Positions 34,406 through 43,249 of a stretch of DNA of 54,607 bases are shown in pieces. The translations under genes were made by a program, and so were the position numbers. Origin of the DNA: Pseudoxanthomonas wuyuanensis (GTDB lineage: Bacteria > Pseudomonadota > Gammaproteobacteria > Xanthomonadales > Xanthomonadaceae); the NCBI RefSeq assembly GCF_900215535.1, contig NZ_OCND01000015.1:1-54607 (forward strand). Direction: 5' to 3'. A model generated the notes under the pieces. The model did not search any database. It was not told the origin of the DNA and saw nothing but the letters and a program-made list of their open reading frames with translations. Numbering within the stretch: position 1 is the first letter of the stretch; each line of letters begins with the position of its first letter.

Positions 34406-35800
34406 TCACACCGCCCGCAAATACCACTCGTATTCCAGGTCGGTGACCTGGGTGTAGAAGGTATGCATTTCCTTGAGCTTCTGCTGGCCGTAGATGTGGC
34501 GGAACGATGGACCGAACTGCGCGGCGATGAAGTCGCTGGCCAGGAAATCGTCGATGGCCTGGCGCCAGTACGGCGTGCGCACCTGGGTCTGTTCGTAGGC
34601 GTTGCCGACCACCGGCGGACCGGGGTCGAAACCTTTTTCCATCCCATCCAGCATGCCGGCCAGCACCGCCGCGGCGACCAGGTAGATATTGGCGTCGGCG
34701 CCGGCGATGCGGTGCTCGATGCGGGTATTGCGCTGGTCGCTGTGCGGGATGCGCATGGCCACGGTACGGTTGTTGTAGCCCCAGCAGTCGTTGAGCGGCA
34801 CGAAGGCATTGGGCACGAAGCGGCGGTAGCTGTTGGCATGCGGGGCGAACAGCAGCAGGCAATCGCGCGCGCTGCGCTGCAGGCCGCCAATGGCGTGTTT
34901 GAGCGCATCGGCCGGCGCCTCGGGCGGCGAGGCGAAGATGTTGCGCCCTTCCGGGTCCAGCACGCTGACATGGATGTGCATGCCGTTGCCGGCCTGTTCG
35001 GCCAGCGGCTTGGCCATGAAACTGGCCTGCGCGCCCTGCTGCTGCGCTACCGCCTTGATCGCGCGTTTCAGGTAGACCGCATCGTCGCAGGCGGCCAGCG
35101 CATCGTCGCGATGCTTGAGGTTGATTTCGAACTGGCCCGGGGCGTATTCGGCCACCGCGGTATCGGCCGGGATGGCCTGCGCGCGGCAGGCGGCGGCCAC
35201 CGCGTCGGTGAAGCCGCGGTAGTCGTTGAGGTCTTCCATGTAATAGACCTGGGTGCTGCGGTTGCGCCGGCCGGTGACCGGATTGAGCGCGGCGTGCGGC
35301 CTGCCATGGGCATCGGCACGCTGATCGAACAGGTAGAACTCCAGTTCCACCGCCACTACCGGCGTCAGGCCACGGGCGGCATAGCGGGCCAGCACCCGTC
35401 GCAGCACTTCGCGCGGGTTGGCTTCGAACATGCCGCCCGCGCTGTCTTCCATCGCCAGCAGCAATTGCGCCATCGGCCGCGGCGCCCACGGCACCGGGCG
35501 CAGCGTGCCGGGCACCGGCCGGCAGATACGGTCCTCGTCGCCGATGTCGTAGCCCAGCCCGGTTTCCTCGACGGTATTGCCGGTGATGTCGGTGGCGATC
35601 AGCGACATCGGCAGGCATACGCCGTCGCGGTAGACCTTCTCCAGCGCGTCGCGGCTGACCCGCTTGCCGCGCAGCAGGCCGTTCATGTCCGGCAGCAGCA
35701 GGTCGATCGATTCGCAGCCATCGATGCCCCGCAGCGTCTCGGCGTCGGCGCCGGCAAGCGGGTTTACGGCGGTGGCAGCGGGGGTCGGAAGGTCGGGCAT
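34406..35800 (-). CDS. puuA: Glutamine synthetase-like gamma-glutamylpolyamine ligase, copy 1
   Basis: This 464-residue member of the GS-III/PuuA-like group makes the ATP-dependent gamma-glutamyl-amine bond on putrescine or a related polyamine. GS catalytic landmarks are present: 'AVELEFYLF', 'AEYAPGQFEINLKH', 'GNGMHIHVSVLD', 'CWGYNNRTVAMRIP', and 'RIEHRIAGADANIYL'. No adenylylation-site Tyr motif of true glutamine synthetase is evident. It is divergent from puuD, and the second, more distant ligase follows puuD. The two copies may glutamylate different amines. Which one best deserves the name puuA cannot be decided from sequence. Confidence 0.85.
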   Translation of the reverse strand: MPDLPTPAATAVNPLAGADAETLRGIDGCESIDLLLPDMNGLLRGKRVSRDALEKVYRDGVCLPMSLIATDITGNTVEETGLGYDIGDEDRICRPVPGTLRPVPWAPRPMAQLLLAMEDSAGGMFEANPREVLRRVLARYAARGLTPVVAVELEFYLFDQRADAHGRPHAALNPVTGRRNRSTQVYYMEDLNDYRGFTDAVAAACRAQAIPADTAVAEYAPGQFEINLKHRDDALAACDDAVYLKRAIKAVAQQQGAQASFMAKPLAEQAGNGMHIHVSVLDPEGRNIFASPPEAPADALKHAIGGLQRSARDCLLLFAPHANSYRRFVPNAFVPLNDCWGYNNRTVAMRIPHSDQRNTRIEHRIAGADANIYLVAAAVLAGMLDGMEKGFDPGPPVVGNAYEQTQVRTPYWRQAIDDFLASDFIAAQFGPSFRHIYGQQKLKEMHTFYTQVTDLEYEWYLRAV

Positions 35801-35975
35801 GGTGGCGTCACCGGCAGTTCGCAGCAGCTTAGCAGAGACCGGCCGGCGTCAAGAATACTCAACGTGTCGGCCGCGCAACCTGGGGTAGGGATGCCAGAAT
35901 GGGTGACTGGACGCACCATTCTGGCGCCTTGTCCGGCCCGGAACGGTCGCGTGTTGTAAAAATAAAACGGCCGGG

Positions 35976-35992
35976 TTAAGTTGCCGCAACGC
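35976..35992 (+). promoter_or_regulatory. Candidate polyamine-regulator operator C
   Basis: TTAAGT-N5-CAACGC lies 18 bases before the puuD start, matching sites A and B near the PuuR-type gene. It lies in the divergent region between the two ligase/hydrolase transcripts. Confidence 0.3.
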
Positions 35993-36009
35993 CACTTCGA
36001 GCGTTTCGC

Positions 36010-36765
36010 ATGGTCAGCCAGCCGCGGGTCGGTCTGCCTACCGACCACAAGCAAATCGGCGCGCACCCGTTCCTGGCGGTGGGGGAAAAGTATGTGCGCG
36101 CCGTGGTCGACGGGGCCGATGCCTTGCCGCTGCTGCTGCCGACGCTGGAGCCTGTGCTGCCGCTGCGGCAGATGCTGGACGCCGTTGATGGCCTGCTGCT
36201 GACCGGGTCGGTCAGCAACATCGAACCGCACCGCTACAGCGACGAGTCCAGTTATGAAGGCAATCTGCTGGACCCGCGTCGCGACGCCACCAGCCTGGCG
36301 CTGATTCCGCTGGCGGTGGAACTGGGCGTGCCGTTGCTGGCGATCTGCCGCGGCTTCCAGGAGGTCAACGTGGCCTTCGGCGGCAGCCTGTACCAGAAGG
36401 TGCACGAGCAACCGGGCCTGATGGACCACCGCGAGAATCCGGACGACCCGCTGGAAAAGCAGTACGGACCCGCACACCCGGTCACGCTGGAACCCGGCGG
36501 CGTGCTGGCCGGCATTGCCGGCAACCGCGAGGCGATGGTCAACTCGCTGCACGGGCAGGGAGTAGCGCGGTTGGGCGATGGCCTGATCACGGAGGCGCGC
36601 GCGCCGGACGGCCTGATTGAGGCGTTCCGCCACGATGGTCCGGCGTTCGCCGTCGGTGTGCAGTGGCACCCGGAATGGCGGGTGACCGAGAACCCTTTCT
36701 ACCTGGGCCTGTTCCGGGCCTTCGGCGACGCCTGCCGCGCGCGCGCCGCGCAACGCATCCGGTGA
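36010..36765 (+). CDS. puuD: Gamma-glutamyl-GABA hydrolase (PuuD)
   Basis: This 251-residue class I glutamine amidotransferase-like hydrolase (peptidase C26) splits gamma-glutamyl-GABA into glutamate and GABA. The catalytic Cys lies in 'LLAICRGFQEVNVAFGG' (about 115) and the His/Glu pair in 'VGVQWHPEWR' near the C-terminus. 'LLTGSVSNIEPHRY' is typical of PuuD. The gene starts 4 bases after nothing else on this strand but ends only 4 bases before the second ligase, so the two form an operon. Confidence 0.93.
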   Translation: MVSQPRVGLPTDHKQIGAHPFLAVGEKYVRAVVDGADALPLLLPTLEPVLPLRQMLDAVDGLLLTGSVSNIEPHRYSDESSYEGNLLDPRRDATSLALIPLAVELGVPLLAICRGFQEVNVAFGGSLYQKVHEQPGLMDHRENPDDPLEKQYGPAHPVTLEPGGVLAGIAGNREAMVNSLHGQGVARLGDGLITEARAPDGLIEAFRHDGPAFAVGVQWHPEWRVTENPFYLGLFRAFGDACRARAAQRIR

Positions 36766-36769
36766 GACG

Positions 36770-38158
36770 ATGGAACAGATCAAAGCAACGCGAAAACGCA
36801 GGGCCGCGCCGGATCAACCCGAGAGCGCACTGCGCCGCTGGTTGAAGGACCGCCGCATCACCGAAGTCGAGTGCCTGGTGCCGGACATTACCGGCAACGC
36901 GCGCGGCAAGATCATCCCCGCCGACAAGTTCAGCCACGACTATGGCACCCGCCTGCCCGAGGGCATCTTCGCCACCACCGTCACCGGCGACTACCCGGAC
37001 GACTACTACGAACTGACCTCGCCGTCGGATTCGGACATGTTCCTGCGCCCGGACGCCGACACCGTACGGATGGTGCCGTGGGCGGCGGACCCGACCGCAC
37101 AGGTGATCCACGACTGCTACACCAAGGACGGCAAACCGCACGATCTGGCGCCGCGCAACGTGCTGCGGCGGGTGCTGGACGCCTATGCCGAAGAAGGCCT
37201 GCGGCCTGTGGTGGCGCCGGAGCTGGAATTCTTCCTGGTGCAGAAGAACACCGACCCGGATTTTCCGCTGCTGCCGCCGGCCGGCCGCTCCGGGCGCCCG
37301 GAAACCGCGCGCCAGTCGTATTCGATCGACGCGGTCAACGAATTCGATCCCATCCTGGACCTGATGTACGACTACTGCGATGCGATGGAACTGGACGTGG
37401 ACACGCTGATCCACGAATCCGGTGCGGCGCAGCTGGAGGTCAACTTCACTCATTCCGACCCGCTGTCGCGCGCCGATCAGGTATTCCTGTTCAAGCGCAC
37501 GATGCGCGAGGCGGCGATGCGCCATGGCATCTACGCCACCTTCCTGGCCAAGCCGATGGAAAACGAGCCCGGCAGCGCCATGCACATCCACCAGAGCGTG
37601 CTGGACGCCAAGGGGCGCAACATCTTCGCCGGCAAGTCGCATACGCAGCAGAGCGTCCGTTTCGGGCACTACCTGGCCGGTCTGCAGAAATACGTGCCGA
37701 TGGCGATGGCGTTCTTCGCCCCCAACGTCAATTCCTACCGCCGGCTGGCACTGGGGCAGGTGGCGCCGATCAATGTGCAATGGGGCTACGATAACCGCAC
37801 CTGCGGCCTGCGCGTGCCGATGGATACGCTGGAAAACACCCGCGTGGAAAGCCGTTTCGCCGGTTCCGATGCCAATCCCTATCTTGCGCTGGCCGCTACG
37901 CTGGCCTGCGGATTGCTGGGCATGCGCGAGAAGCTGAAGCCCACCAAGCCGCTGGCCAGCAGCGCGCAGGATGTGGGTTTCGAGCTGCCGCGCTCGCTGG
38001 GCGAGGCGCTGGACGAGCTGGAGGGCTGCGATCCGCTGCGCGAACTGCTGGGGCCGCGTTTCGTACGCGCCTACGTGTCGGTCAAGCGCAAGGAGTACGA
38101 AACCTTCTTCCGGGTGATCAGTTCGTGGGAGCGGGAATTCTTGTTGTTGAATGTTTGA
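36770..38158 (+). CDS. puuA: Glutamine synthetase-like gamma-glutamylpolyamine ligase, copy 2
   Basis: This 462-residue protein has the same fold and landmarks as the ligase at 34406 but clearly diverged: 'VAPELEFFLV', 'SGAAQLEVNFTHSD', 'GSAMHIHQSVLD', 'QWGYDNRTCGLRVP', 'RVESRFAGSDANPYLALAA'. 'CLVPDITGNARGKIIPADKF' near the N-terminus fits the PuuA branch. The basic start 'MEQIKATRKRRAAP' is unusual. It is translated from a start 4 bases after the puuD stop. A strong hairpin with a T-run follows, probably ending the transcript. Confidence 0.88.
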   Translation: MEQIKATRKRRAAPDQPESALRRWLKDRRITEVECLVPDITGNARGKIIPADKFSHDYGTRLPEGIFATTVTGDYPDDYYELTSPSDSDMFLRPDADTVRMVPWAADPTAQVIHDCYTKDGKPHDLAPRNVLRRVLDAYAEEGLRPVVAPELEFFLVQKNTDPDFPLLPPAGRSGRPETARQSYSIDAVNEFDPILDLMYDYCDAMELDVDTLIHESGAAQLEVNFTHSDPLSRADQVFLFKRTMREAAMRHGIYATFLAKPMENEPGSAMHIHQSVLDAKGRNIFAGKSHTQQSVRFGHYLAGLQKYVPMAMAFFAPNVNSYRRLALGQVAPINVQWGYDNRTCGLRVPMDTLENTRVESRFAGSDANPYLALAATLACGLLGMREKLKPTKPLASSAQDVGFELPRSLGEALDELEGCDPLRELLGPRFVRAYVSVKRKEYETFFRVISSWEREFLLLNV

Positions 38159-38180
38159 TGTCGCTTTCGCTGTTGCCTTT

Positions 38181-38256
38181 GTAGGAGCGACGTAAGTCGC
38201 GATGGATCGCCAGTAGAGCTTCATCGCGACTTACGTCGCTCCTACGGGATTTTTTT
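38181..38256 (+). terminator. Palindromic repeat acting as likely terminator
   Basis: A perfect 24-bp stem (38181-38204 with 38222-38245) of the family repeat 'GTAGGAGCGACGTAAGTCGC' is followed within five bases by a run of seven T. It lies 22 bases after the ligase stop, so a dispersed repeat seems to serve as an intrinsic terminator before the aminotransferase gene. Confidence 0.7.
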
Positions 38257-38265
38257 GGAGCCACC

Positions 38266-39630
38266 ATGGATCATCTCGACACCCGCACCCTGCAGCAGCT
38301 CGATGCCGCCCACCACCTGCATCCGTTCAACGACAACGCCGCGCTGGCCAAACGCGGCACCCGCATCCTGACCCGCGGCGAGGGCTGCTATGTCTGGGAT
38401 GCCGAAGGCAACCAGCTGCTCGATGCCTTCGCCGGACTGTGGTGCGTCAACATAGGCTACGGCCGCAAGGAGCTGGGCGAGGCGGCGTCGAAACAGATGA
38501 CCCAGCTGGCCTATTACAACAGCTTCTTCCAGTGCACCACCGAGCCGACCATCCAACTGGCGGCCAAGCTGGCCGAACTGACCCCGGGCGATCTGAATCA
38601 CGCCTTCTTCACCAATTCCGGCTCCGAGGCCAACGACACCATCCTGCGGCTGGTGCGGCATTTCTGGGCGGTGCAGGACCAGCCGCAGAAGAACATCTTC
38701 ATCGGCCGCCATGACGGCTACCACGGCACCACCATGGCCGGCGCCAGCCTGGGCGGCATGAAGGGCATGCACAAGCAGGGCGGGTTGCCGATTCCGGACA
38801 TCCACCATATCGATCCGCCATTCTGGTTCATCGACGGCGGCGAGCTGTCCGAAGACGAATACGGCCTGCTCGCGGCCCGGCGGCTGGAAGACAAGATCCT
38901 GGAACTCGGTCCGGAGCGGGTGGCCGCCTTCATCGGCGAACCGATCATGGGCGCCATCGGCGTGTATATCCCGCCAAGGACTTATTGGCCGGAAATCGAG
39001 CGCATCTGCCGCAAGTACGACGTCCTGCTGGTCGCCGACGAGGTCATCTGCGGTTTCGGCCGCACCGGCGAGTGGTTCGGCTCGCAGTATTTCGGCTTCC
39101 AGCCCGACGTGATGACCATCGCCAAGGGCATCACCTCCGGCTATATCCCGCTGGGCGCGGCCATGTTCAACGACCGCGTTGCCGGCGTGCTGAAAGAGCA
39201 GGGCGGCGAACTGGCCCATGGTTGCACCTATTCGGGGCATCCGGTCTGCGCGGCGGTGGCGCTGGAGAACATCCGTATCCTGCAGGACGAGCGCATCATC
39301 GAAACCTGCAAGGCGCAGACCGCGCCCTACCTGGCCCAGCGCTGGGCCGAACTGGGCGAGCACCGCCTGGTTGGGCAGGCGCGCATCGCCGGCATGGTCG
39401 GTGCGCTGGAACTGGTGCCGGACAAGCGCAAGCGGGCGTTCTTCCCCGAGCGCGGTTCGGTTGGCGGGGTCTGCCGCGATAACGCACTCAAACAGGGATT
39501 GATCCTGCGCGCCACCTGGGATGCGATGCTGCTGTCGCCGCCGCTGATCATCACCCGCGCGCAGATCGACGAGTTGTTCGAAAAAGCCTGGAAGGCGCTG
39601 GAAGCGACCGCCGCGGACTTGGGAATCTAG
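38266..39630 (+). CDS. spuC: Putrescine/polyamine:pyruvate aminotransferase (SpuC-like)
   Basis: This 454-residue class III aminotransferase is of the putrescine--pyruvate type. Motifs: 'FAGLWCVNIGYGRKELGEAA', 'AFFTNSGSEANDTILRLVR', 'VADEVICGFGRTGEWFGSQY', PLP lysine in 'TIAKGITSGYIPLGAA', 'GCTYSGHPVCAAVALENIR'. It offers a route from putrescine to 4-aminobutyraldehyde without gamma-glutamylation. TTTTGGAGCC before the ATG is the ribosome binding site. It sits between the ligase operon and the polyamine ABC transporter on the same strand. Confidence 0.88.
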   Translation: MDHLDTRTLQQLDAAHHLHPFNDNAALAKRGTRILTRGEGCYVWDAEGNQLLDAFAGLWCVNIGYGRKELGEAASKQMTQLAYYNSFFQCTTEPTIQLAAKLAELTPGDLNHAFFTNSGSEANDTILRLVRHFWAVQDQPQKNIFIGRHDGYHGTTMAGASLGGMKGMHKQGGLPIPDIHHIDPPFWFIDGGELSEDEYGLLAARRLEDKILELGPERVAAFIGEPIMGAIGVYIPPRTYWPEIERICRKYDVLLVADEVICGFGRTGEWFGSQYFGFQPDVMTIAKGITSGYIPLGAAMFNDRVAGVLKEQGGELAHGCTYSGHPVCAAVALENIRILQDERIIETCKAQTAPYLAQRWAELGEHRLVGQARIAGMVGALELVPDKRKRAFFPERGSVGGVCRDNALKQGLILRATWDAMLLSPPLIITRAQIDELFEKAWKALEATAADLGI

Positions 39631-39916
39631 GCCGTGGCAAGGCTTGGGCCGGGCGCCCAACAGCAGCATACGCGGGCGTATTATGGGGCGGCGCGTCTTT
39701 GCCTAGCTGCCGCCGGAGCGGAATGCCAGGCTGGACTCCCGATGGCCACCGGACCGCTGGCGGCAGCGGCCCGGCAATCCTGGAGTTGCGGCCAACGGAA
39801 TCAATCGCGGCTGGCGCCGGCCGCGACGGGCCCCCGCCCGCAATCGGGAAGCCGGGCATCGCGCCCACCCGCGACGCGCCTTCACCATCCTGCCCTGTAG
39901 TCAACCGGAGATACTG

Positions 39917-41035
39917 ATGAAACTGCGAGCCCTAGCGACAGCCATAGCCCTGTGTAGCCTCGTTGCGTGCGGAGACAGGGACGGCGCCGGCGGCGATGCC
40001 GCTGCCGAGGCGAAGAAGGTCAACGTCTACAACTGGTCAGATTACATCGCCGACGACACGATTCCCAATTTCGAGCAGGCGACCGGCATCAAGGTCACCT
40101 ACGACGTGTTCGACAGCAACGAAGTGCTGGAAACCAAGCTGCTGGCCGGTTCCAGCCAGTACGACGTGGTGGTGCCGACGATGAACTTCCTGGGCCGGCA
40201 GATCCAGGCGGGGGTGTTCCTGCCGCTGGACAAGACCAAGATCCCCAACTTCGCCAATCTTGACCCGGCCATCATGCAGCGGCTGGAGAACCAGGACCCG
40301 GGCAACCAGTACGCGGTTCCCTACATGTGGGGCACCACCGGCATCGGCTACAACATCGACAAGGTCAAGGCCGCATTCGGCAACACCGACATCGCCAACA
40401 GCCTGGATATCGTGTTCAAGCCGGAAAACGTCTCCAAGCTCAAGGGCTGCGGCGTAACCCTGCTCGACACGCCGTCGGAACTGATTCCGATTGCGCTGAA
40501 CTACCTGGGCGAAGACCCCAACAGCACCGATGCCGCGGTCATCGACAAGGCCGCCGCGCTGCTGAAATCGATCCGTCCGTACGTCACCAATTTCCATTCC
40601 TCGCAGTACATCGACGCGTTGGCCAATGGCGACACCTGCCTGGTGGTGGGCTGGTCCGGCGACATCATCCAGGCGCGCGACCGTGCGGCCGAGGCCGGCA
40701 ACGGCGTCAACATCGCCTACGCCATTCCCAAGGAAGGCGCGCCGCAATGGTTCGACATGCTGGCCATTCCCAAGGACGCCAAGAACGTCGACAGCGCCTA
40801 TGCCTTCATCAATTACCTGCTGGACCCGCAGGTCATGGCCAACAATTCCAACTTCATCAGCTTCCCCAACGCGGTGCCCAAGTCCAAGGAGCTGATGGAG
40901 AAGGAAATCGTCGACGATCCGACCATCTACCCGCCGCCGGAAGTCGAAGCCAAGCTGTTCACCTTCGCGATCATTCCGCCGGAAGTCGACCGCCAGTACA
41001 CCCGCATCTGGACCGAGCTGAAGACCGGCAAGTGA
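39917..41035 (+). CDS. potF: Polyamine ABC transporter substrate-binding lipoprotein (PotF-like)
   Basis: This 372-residue periplasmic binding protein has a lipoprotein signal ending LVAC (Cys18), so it is probably tethered to the membrane instead of free as in E. coli PotF. 'VNVYNWSDYIADDTIPNFE', 'SQYDVVVPT' and 'VPYMWGTTGIGYN' fit the PotD/PotF family, and the putrescine-binding branch is more likely from the surrounding genes. The ATG at 39917 follows GGAGATACTG. The 286-base gap before it holds no gene; TATTAT at 39679 is a weak -10 candidate. Confidence 0.9.
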   Translation: MKLRALATAIALCSLVACGDRDGAGGDAAAEAKKVNVYNWSDYIADDTIPNFEQATGIKVTYDVFDSNEVLETKLLAGSSQYDVVVPTMNFLGRQIQAGVFLPLDKTKIPNFANLDPAIMQRLENQDPGNQYAVPYMWGTTGIGYNIDKVKAAFGNTDIANSLDIVFKPENVSKLKGCGVTLLDTPSELIPIALNYLGEDPNSTDAAVIDKAAALLKSIRPYVTNFHSSQYIDALANGDTCLVVGWSGDIIQARDRAAEAGNGVNIAYAIPKEGAPQWFDMLAIPKDAKNVDSAYAFINYLLDPQVMANNSNFISFPNAVPKSKELMEKEIVDDPTIYPPPEVEAKLFTFAIIPPEVDRQYTRIWTELKTGK

Positions 41036-41174
41036 GATAGGCGGTAAAGAGCGAAGCCGCGCCCCGGCGCTGCAACGGGCCAGGAAAGAAGGGGTTCCCT
41101 TTGCAGGCGGCACCGCCGCCGGCTTCACGCTTCGCAGCCCGCAGGGCGGGCGGCTTCACCATCTGGGGAACGCT

Positions 41175-42317
41175 ATGGCGGTGGAACATGGCAATGGCGG
41201 CAGGGAACCGGCATACGGCGGTTCCGGTACGGAGGACTACCTGCGCATCGTCGATGTGCGCAAGGAATTCGATGGCTTCGTCGCCGTCGACGATACCAAC
41301 CTGAGCATCCGCAAAGGCGAGATCTTCGCGCTGCTGGGCGGCTCCGGCTGCGGCAAGTCGACCCTGTTGCGCTGCCTGGGCGGTTTCGAAAAACCCACCG
41401 CCGGCAAGATTTACCTGGACGGGCAGGTCATGAACGATCTGCCGCCGTACGAGCGTCCGATCAACATGATGTTCCAGTCCTATGCGCTGTTTCCGCACAT
41501 GACGGTGGAACAGAACATCGCCTTTGGCCTGAAGCAGGATGGCCTGGCCAAGGACGCCATCCGCAGGCGGGTGGAAGAGATGTTGGCGCTGGTGCAACTG
41601 GGCAAGCTGGCCAAGCGCAAACCGCACCAGCTTTCCGGCGGCCAGCAACAGCGCGTGGCGCTGGCGCGTTCGCTGGCCAAGGGGCCCAAGCTGCTGTTGC
41701 TGGACGAACCGATGGGCGCGCTGGACAAGAAGCTGCGCTCGCAGATGCAGTTGGAACTGGTCGGCATCATCGAAAAATCCGGCGTGACCTGCGTGATGGT
41801 CACCCATGACCAGGAAGAAGCGATGACGATGGCCACCCGCATCGCGCTGATGGACCAGGGCTGGATCCGCCAGGTCGGCACGCCCGACGAAATCTACGAG
41901 CAACCCACCAGCCGCTTCGCCGCCGAGTTCATCGGTTCGGTCAACCTGATCGACGGCGTCATCGAAGACGACGAGGCCGACTACGTGACCATCCGCTCGC
42001 CGCTGTTGCCGGCGCCCATCCACATCGGCCACGGCATTTCCGGCTTCGAAGGCCAGCAGGTGTCGTTTGCGGTGCGCCCGGAAAAAGTCGGCATCGGCAA
42101 GGCCGAACCGGAGCAGCCCAACAACAAGGCCCAGGGCATCATCGAGGATATCGCCTATTTCGGCAGCCATTCGGTCTATCACGTACGCCTGCCCAGCGGC
42201 TACAAGTTCATGGCCAACTTCGCCAACGTGCAGCGCTGGGCCAGCGAAGGACTGACCTGGAACGATCCGGTCTGGGTGTGGTGGGGCAACAACGACGGCG
42301 TGGTGCTGACCTCATGA
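41175..42317 (+). CDS. potG: Polyamine ABC transporter ATP-binding protein (PotG-like)
   Basis: In this 380-residue ATPase, Walker A is 'LLGGSGCGKSTLLRCLGG', the signature 'LSGGQQQRVALARSLA', Walker B 'LLLLDEPMGALDKKL' and the H-loop 'MVTHDQEEA'. A C-terminal TOBE-like regulatory part follows ('VSFAVRPEKVGIGK'). The first 25 residues before 'LRIVDVRKEFDG' are Gly-rich. Its last codon overlaps the ATG of the next gene (ATGA). Confidence 0.93.
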   Translation: MAVEHGNGGREPAYGGSGTEDYLRIVDVRKEFDGFVAVDDTNLSIRKGEIFALLGGSGCGKSTLLRCLGGFEKPTAGKIYLDGQVMNDLPPYERPINMMFQSYALFPHMTVEQNIAFGLKQDGLAKDAIRRRVEEMLALVQLGKLAKRKPHQLSGGQQQRVALARSLAKGPKLLLLDEPMGALDKKLRSQMQLELVGIIEKSGVTCVMVTHDQEEAMTMATRIALMDQGWIRQVGTPDEIYEQPTSRFAAEFIGSVNLIDGVIEDDEADYVTIRSPLLPAPIHIGHGISGFEGQQVSFAVRPEKVGIGKAEPEQPNNKAQGIIEDIAYFGSHSVYHVRLPSGYKFMANFANVQRWASEGLTWNDPVWVWWGNNDGVVLTS

Positions 42318-43249
42318 ACCGCGCGCTGCTGAAGAAGCTGTTTCCGCACCCGCGCTGGGCGGTGATTTCGGTCCCGTACCTGTGGCTGCTGATCTTTTTC
42401 GCCGTCCCGTTCCTGATTGTGCTGAAGATCTCGTTCTCGCGGCTGGCCATTGCAATGCCGCCATACACGCCGGTCATGGAGTACGTCGACAACGCGCTGA
42501 CGATGAAGCTCAACCTGGGCAACTACGTGGCGCTGTTCACCGATTCGCAGTACGTGCAGGCGTATCTGAGCTCCATCAAGATCGCCGCCATTTCCACCCT
42601 GCTGGCGCTGCTGGTCGGTTATCCGATTGCCTACGCCATTGCGCGGCTGCCGCCGGCCTCGCGCAACATCGCGATGATGCTGGTGGTGCTGCCGTCGTGG
42701 ACTTCGTTCCTGATCCGCGTCTACGCATGGATCGGCATCCTCAAGAGCAGCGGCCCGGTCGGCAGGCTGCTGGAAAAGATGGGCGTCATCGACCTGCTGC
42801 TGTGGCTGGGGCTGATCGACGGGCGCCAGATCCTGTACACGCCGCTGGCGGCCTATGTCGGCATCGTCTACTGCTACCTGCCGTTCATGGTGCTGCCGCT
42901 GTACACCAACCTGGTCAAGCATGACAACCGGCTGCTGGAAGCCGCCTACGATCTGGGCGCCAAGCCGTGGAAGGCGTTCTTCAGCATCACCTTGCCGCTC
43001 TCGCGCGCCGGCATCATCGCCGGCTGCATGCTGGTGATGATCCCGGCGGTGGGCGAGTTTGTGATTCCCGAACTGCTGGGCGGGCCCGACACGCTGATGA
43101 TCGGCCGCGTGCTGTGGGGCGAATTCTTCAACAATCGCGACTGGCCCGCGGCTTCGGCGGTGGCCATCGTGATGCTGATCCTGCTGCTGATACCGATCCT
43201 GATCTTCAACCGCGTGCAGCAGCGCGAGATCGAGGGGAGGCTGACATGA
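42314..43249 (+). CDS. potH: Polyamine ABC transporter permease (PotH-like)
   Basis: This 311-residue inner-membrane permease has about six membrane segments. The EAA loop that docks on the ATPase is 'EAAYDLGAKPWKAFFSITLP'. 'LLIFFAVPFLIVLKISFSR' is the first helix. The start ATG overlaps the potG stop as ATGA, and the stop overlaps the potI start in the same way, so translation of the three is coupled. Confidence 0.93.
   Translation: MNRALLKKLFPHPRWAVISVPYLWLLIFFAVPFLIVLKISFSRLAIAMPPYTPVMEYVDNALTMKLNLGNYVALFTDSQYVQAYLSSIKIAAISTLLALLVGYPIAYAIARLPPASRNIAMMLVVLPSWTSFLIRVYAWIGILKSSGPVGRLLEKMGVIDLLLWLGLIDGRQILYTPLAAYVGIVYCYLPFMVLPLYTNLVKHDNRLLEAAYDLGAKPWKAFFSITLPLSRAGIIAGCMLVMIPAVGEFVIPELLGGPDTLMIGRVLWGEFFNNRDWPAASAVAIVMLILLLIPILIFNRVQQREIEGRLT

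Noticed and set aside
34463..35959. A 498-residue plus-strand open frame
   Set aside because: It is the antisense of the ligase gene at 34406 and has no domain features.
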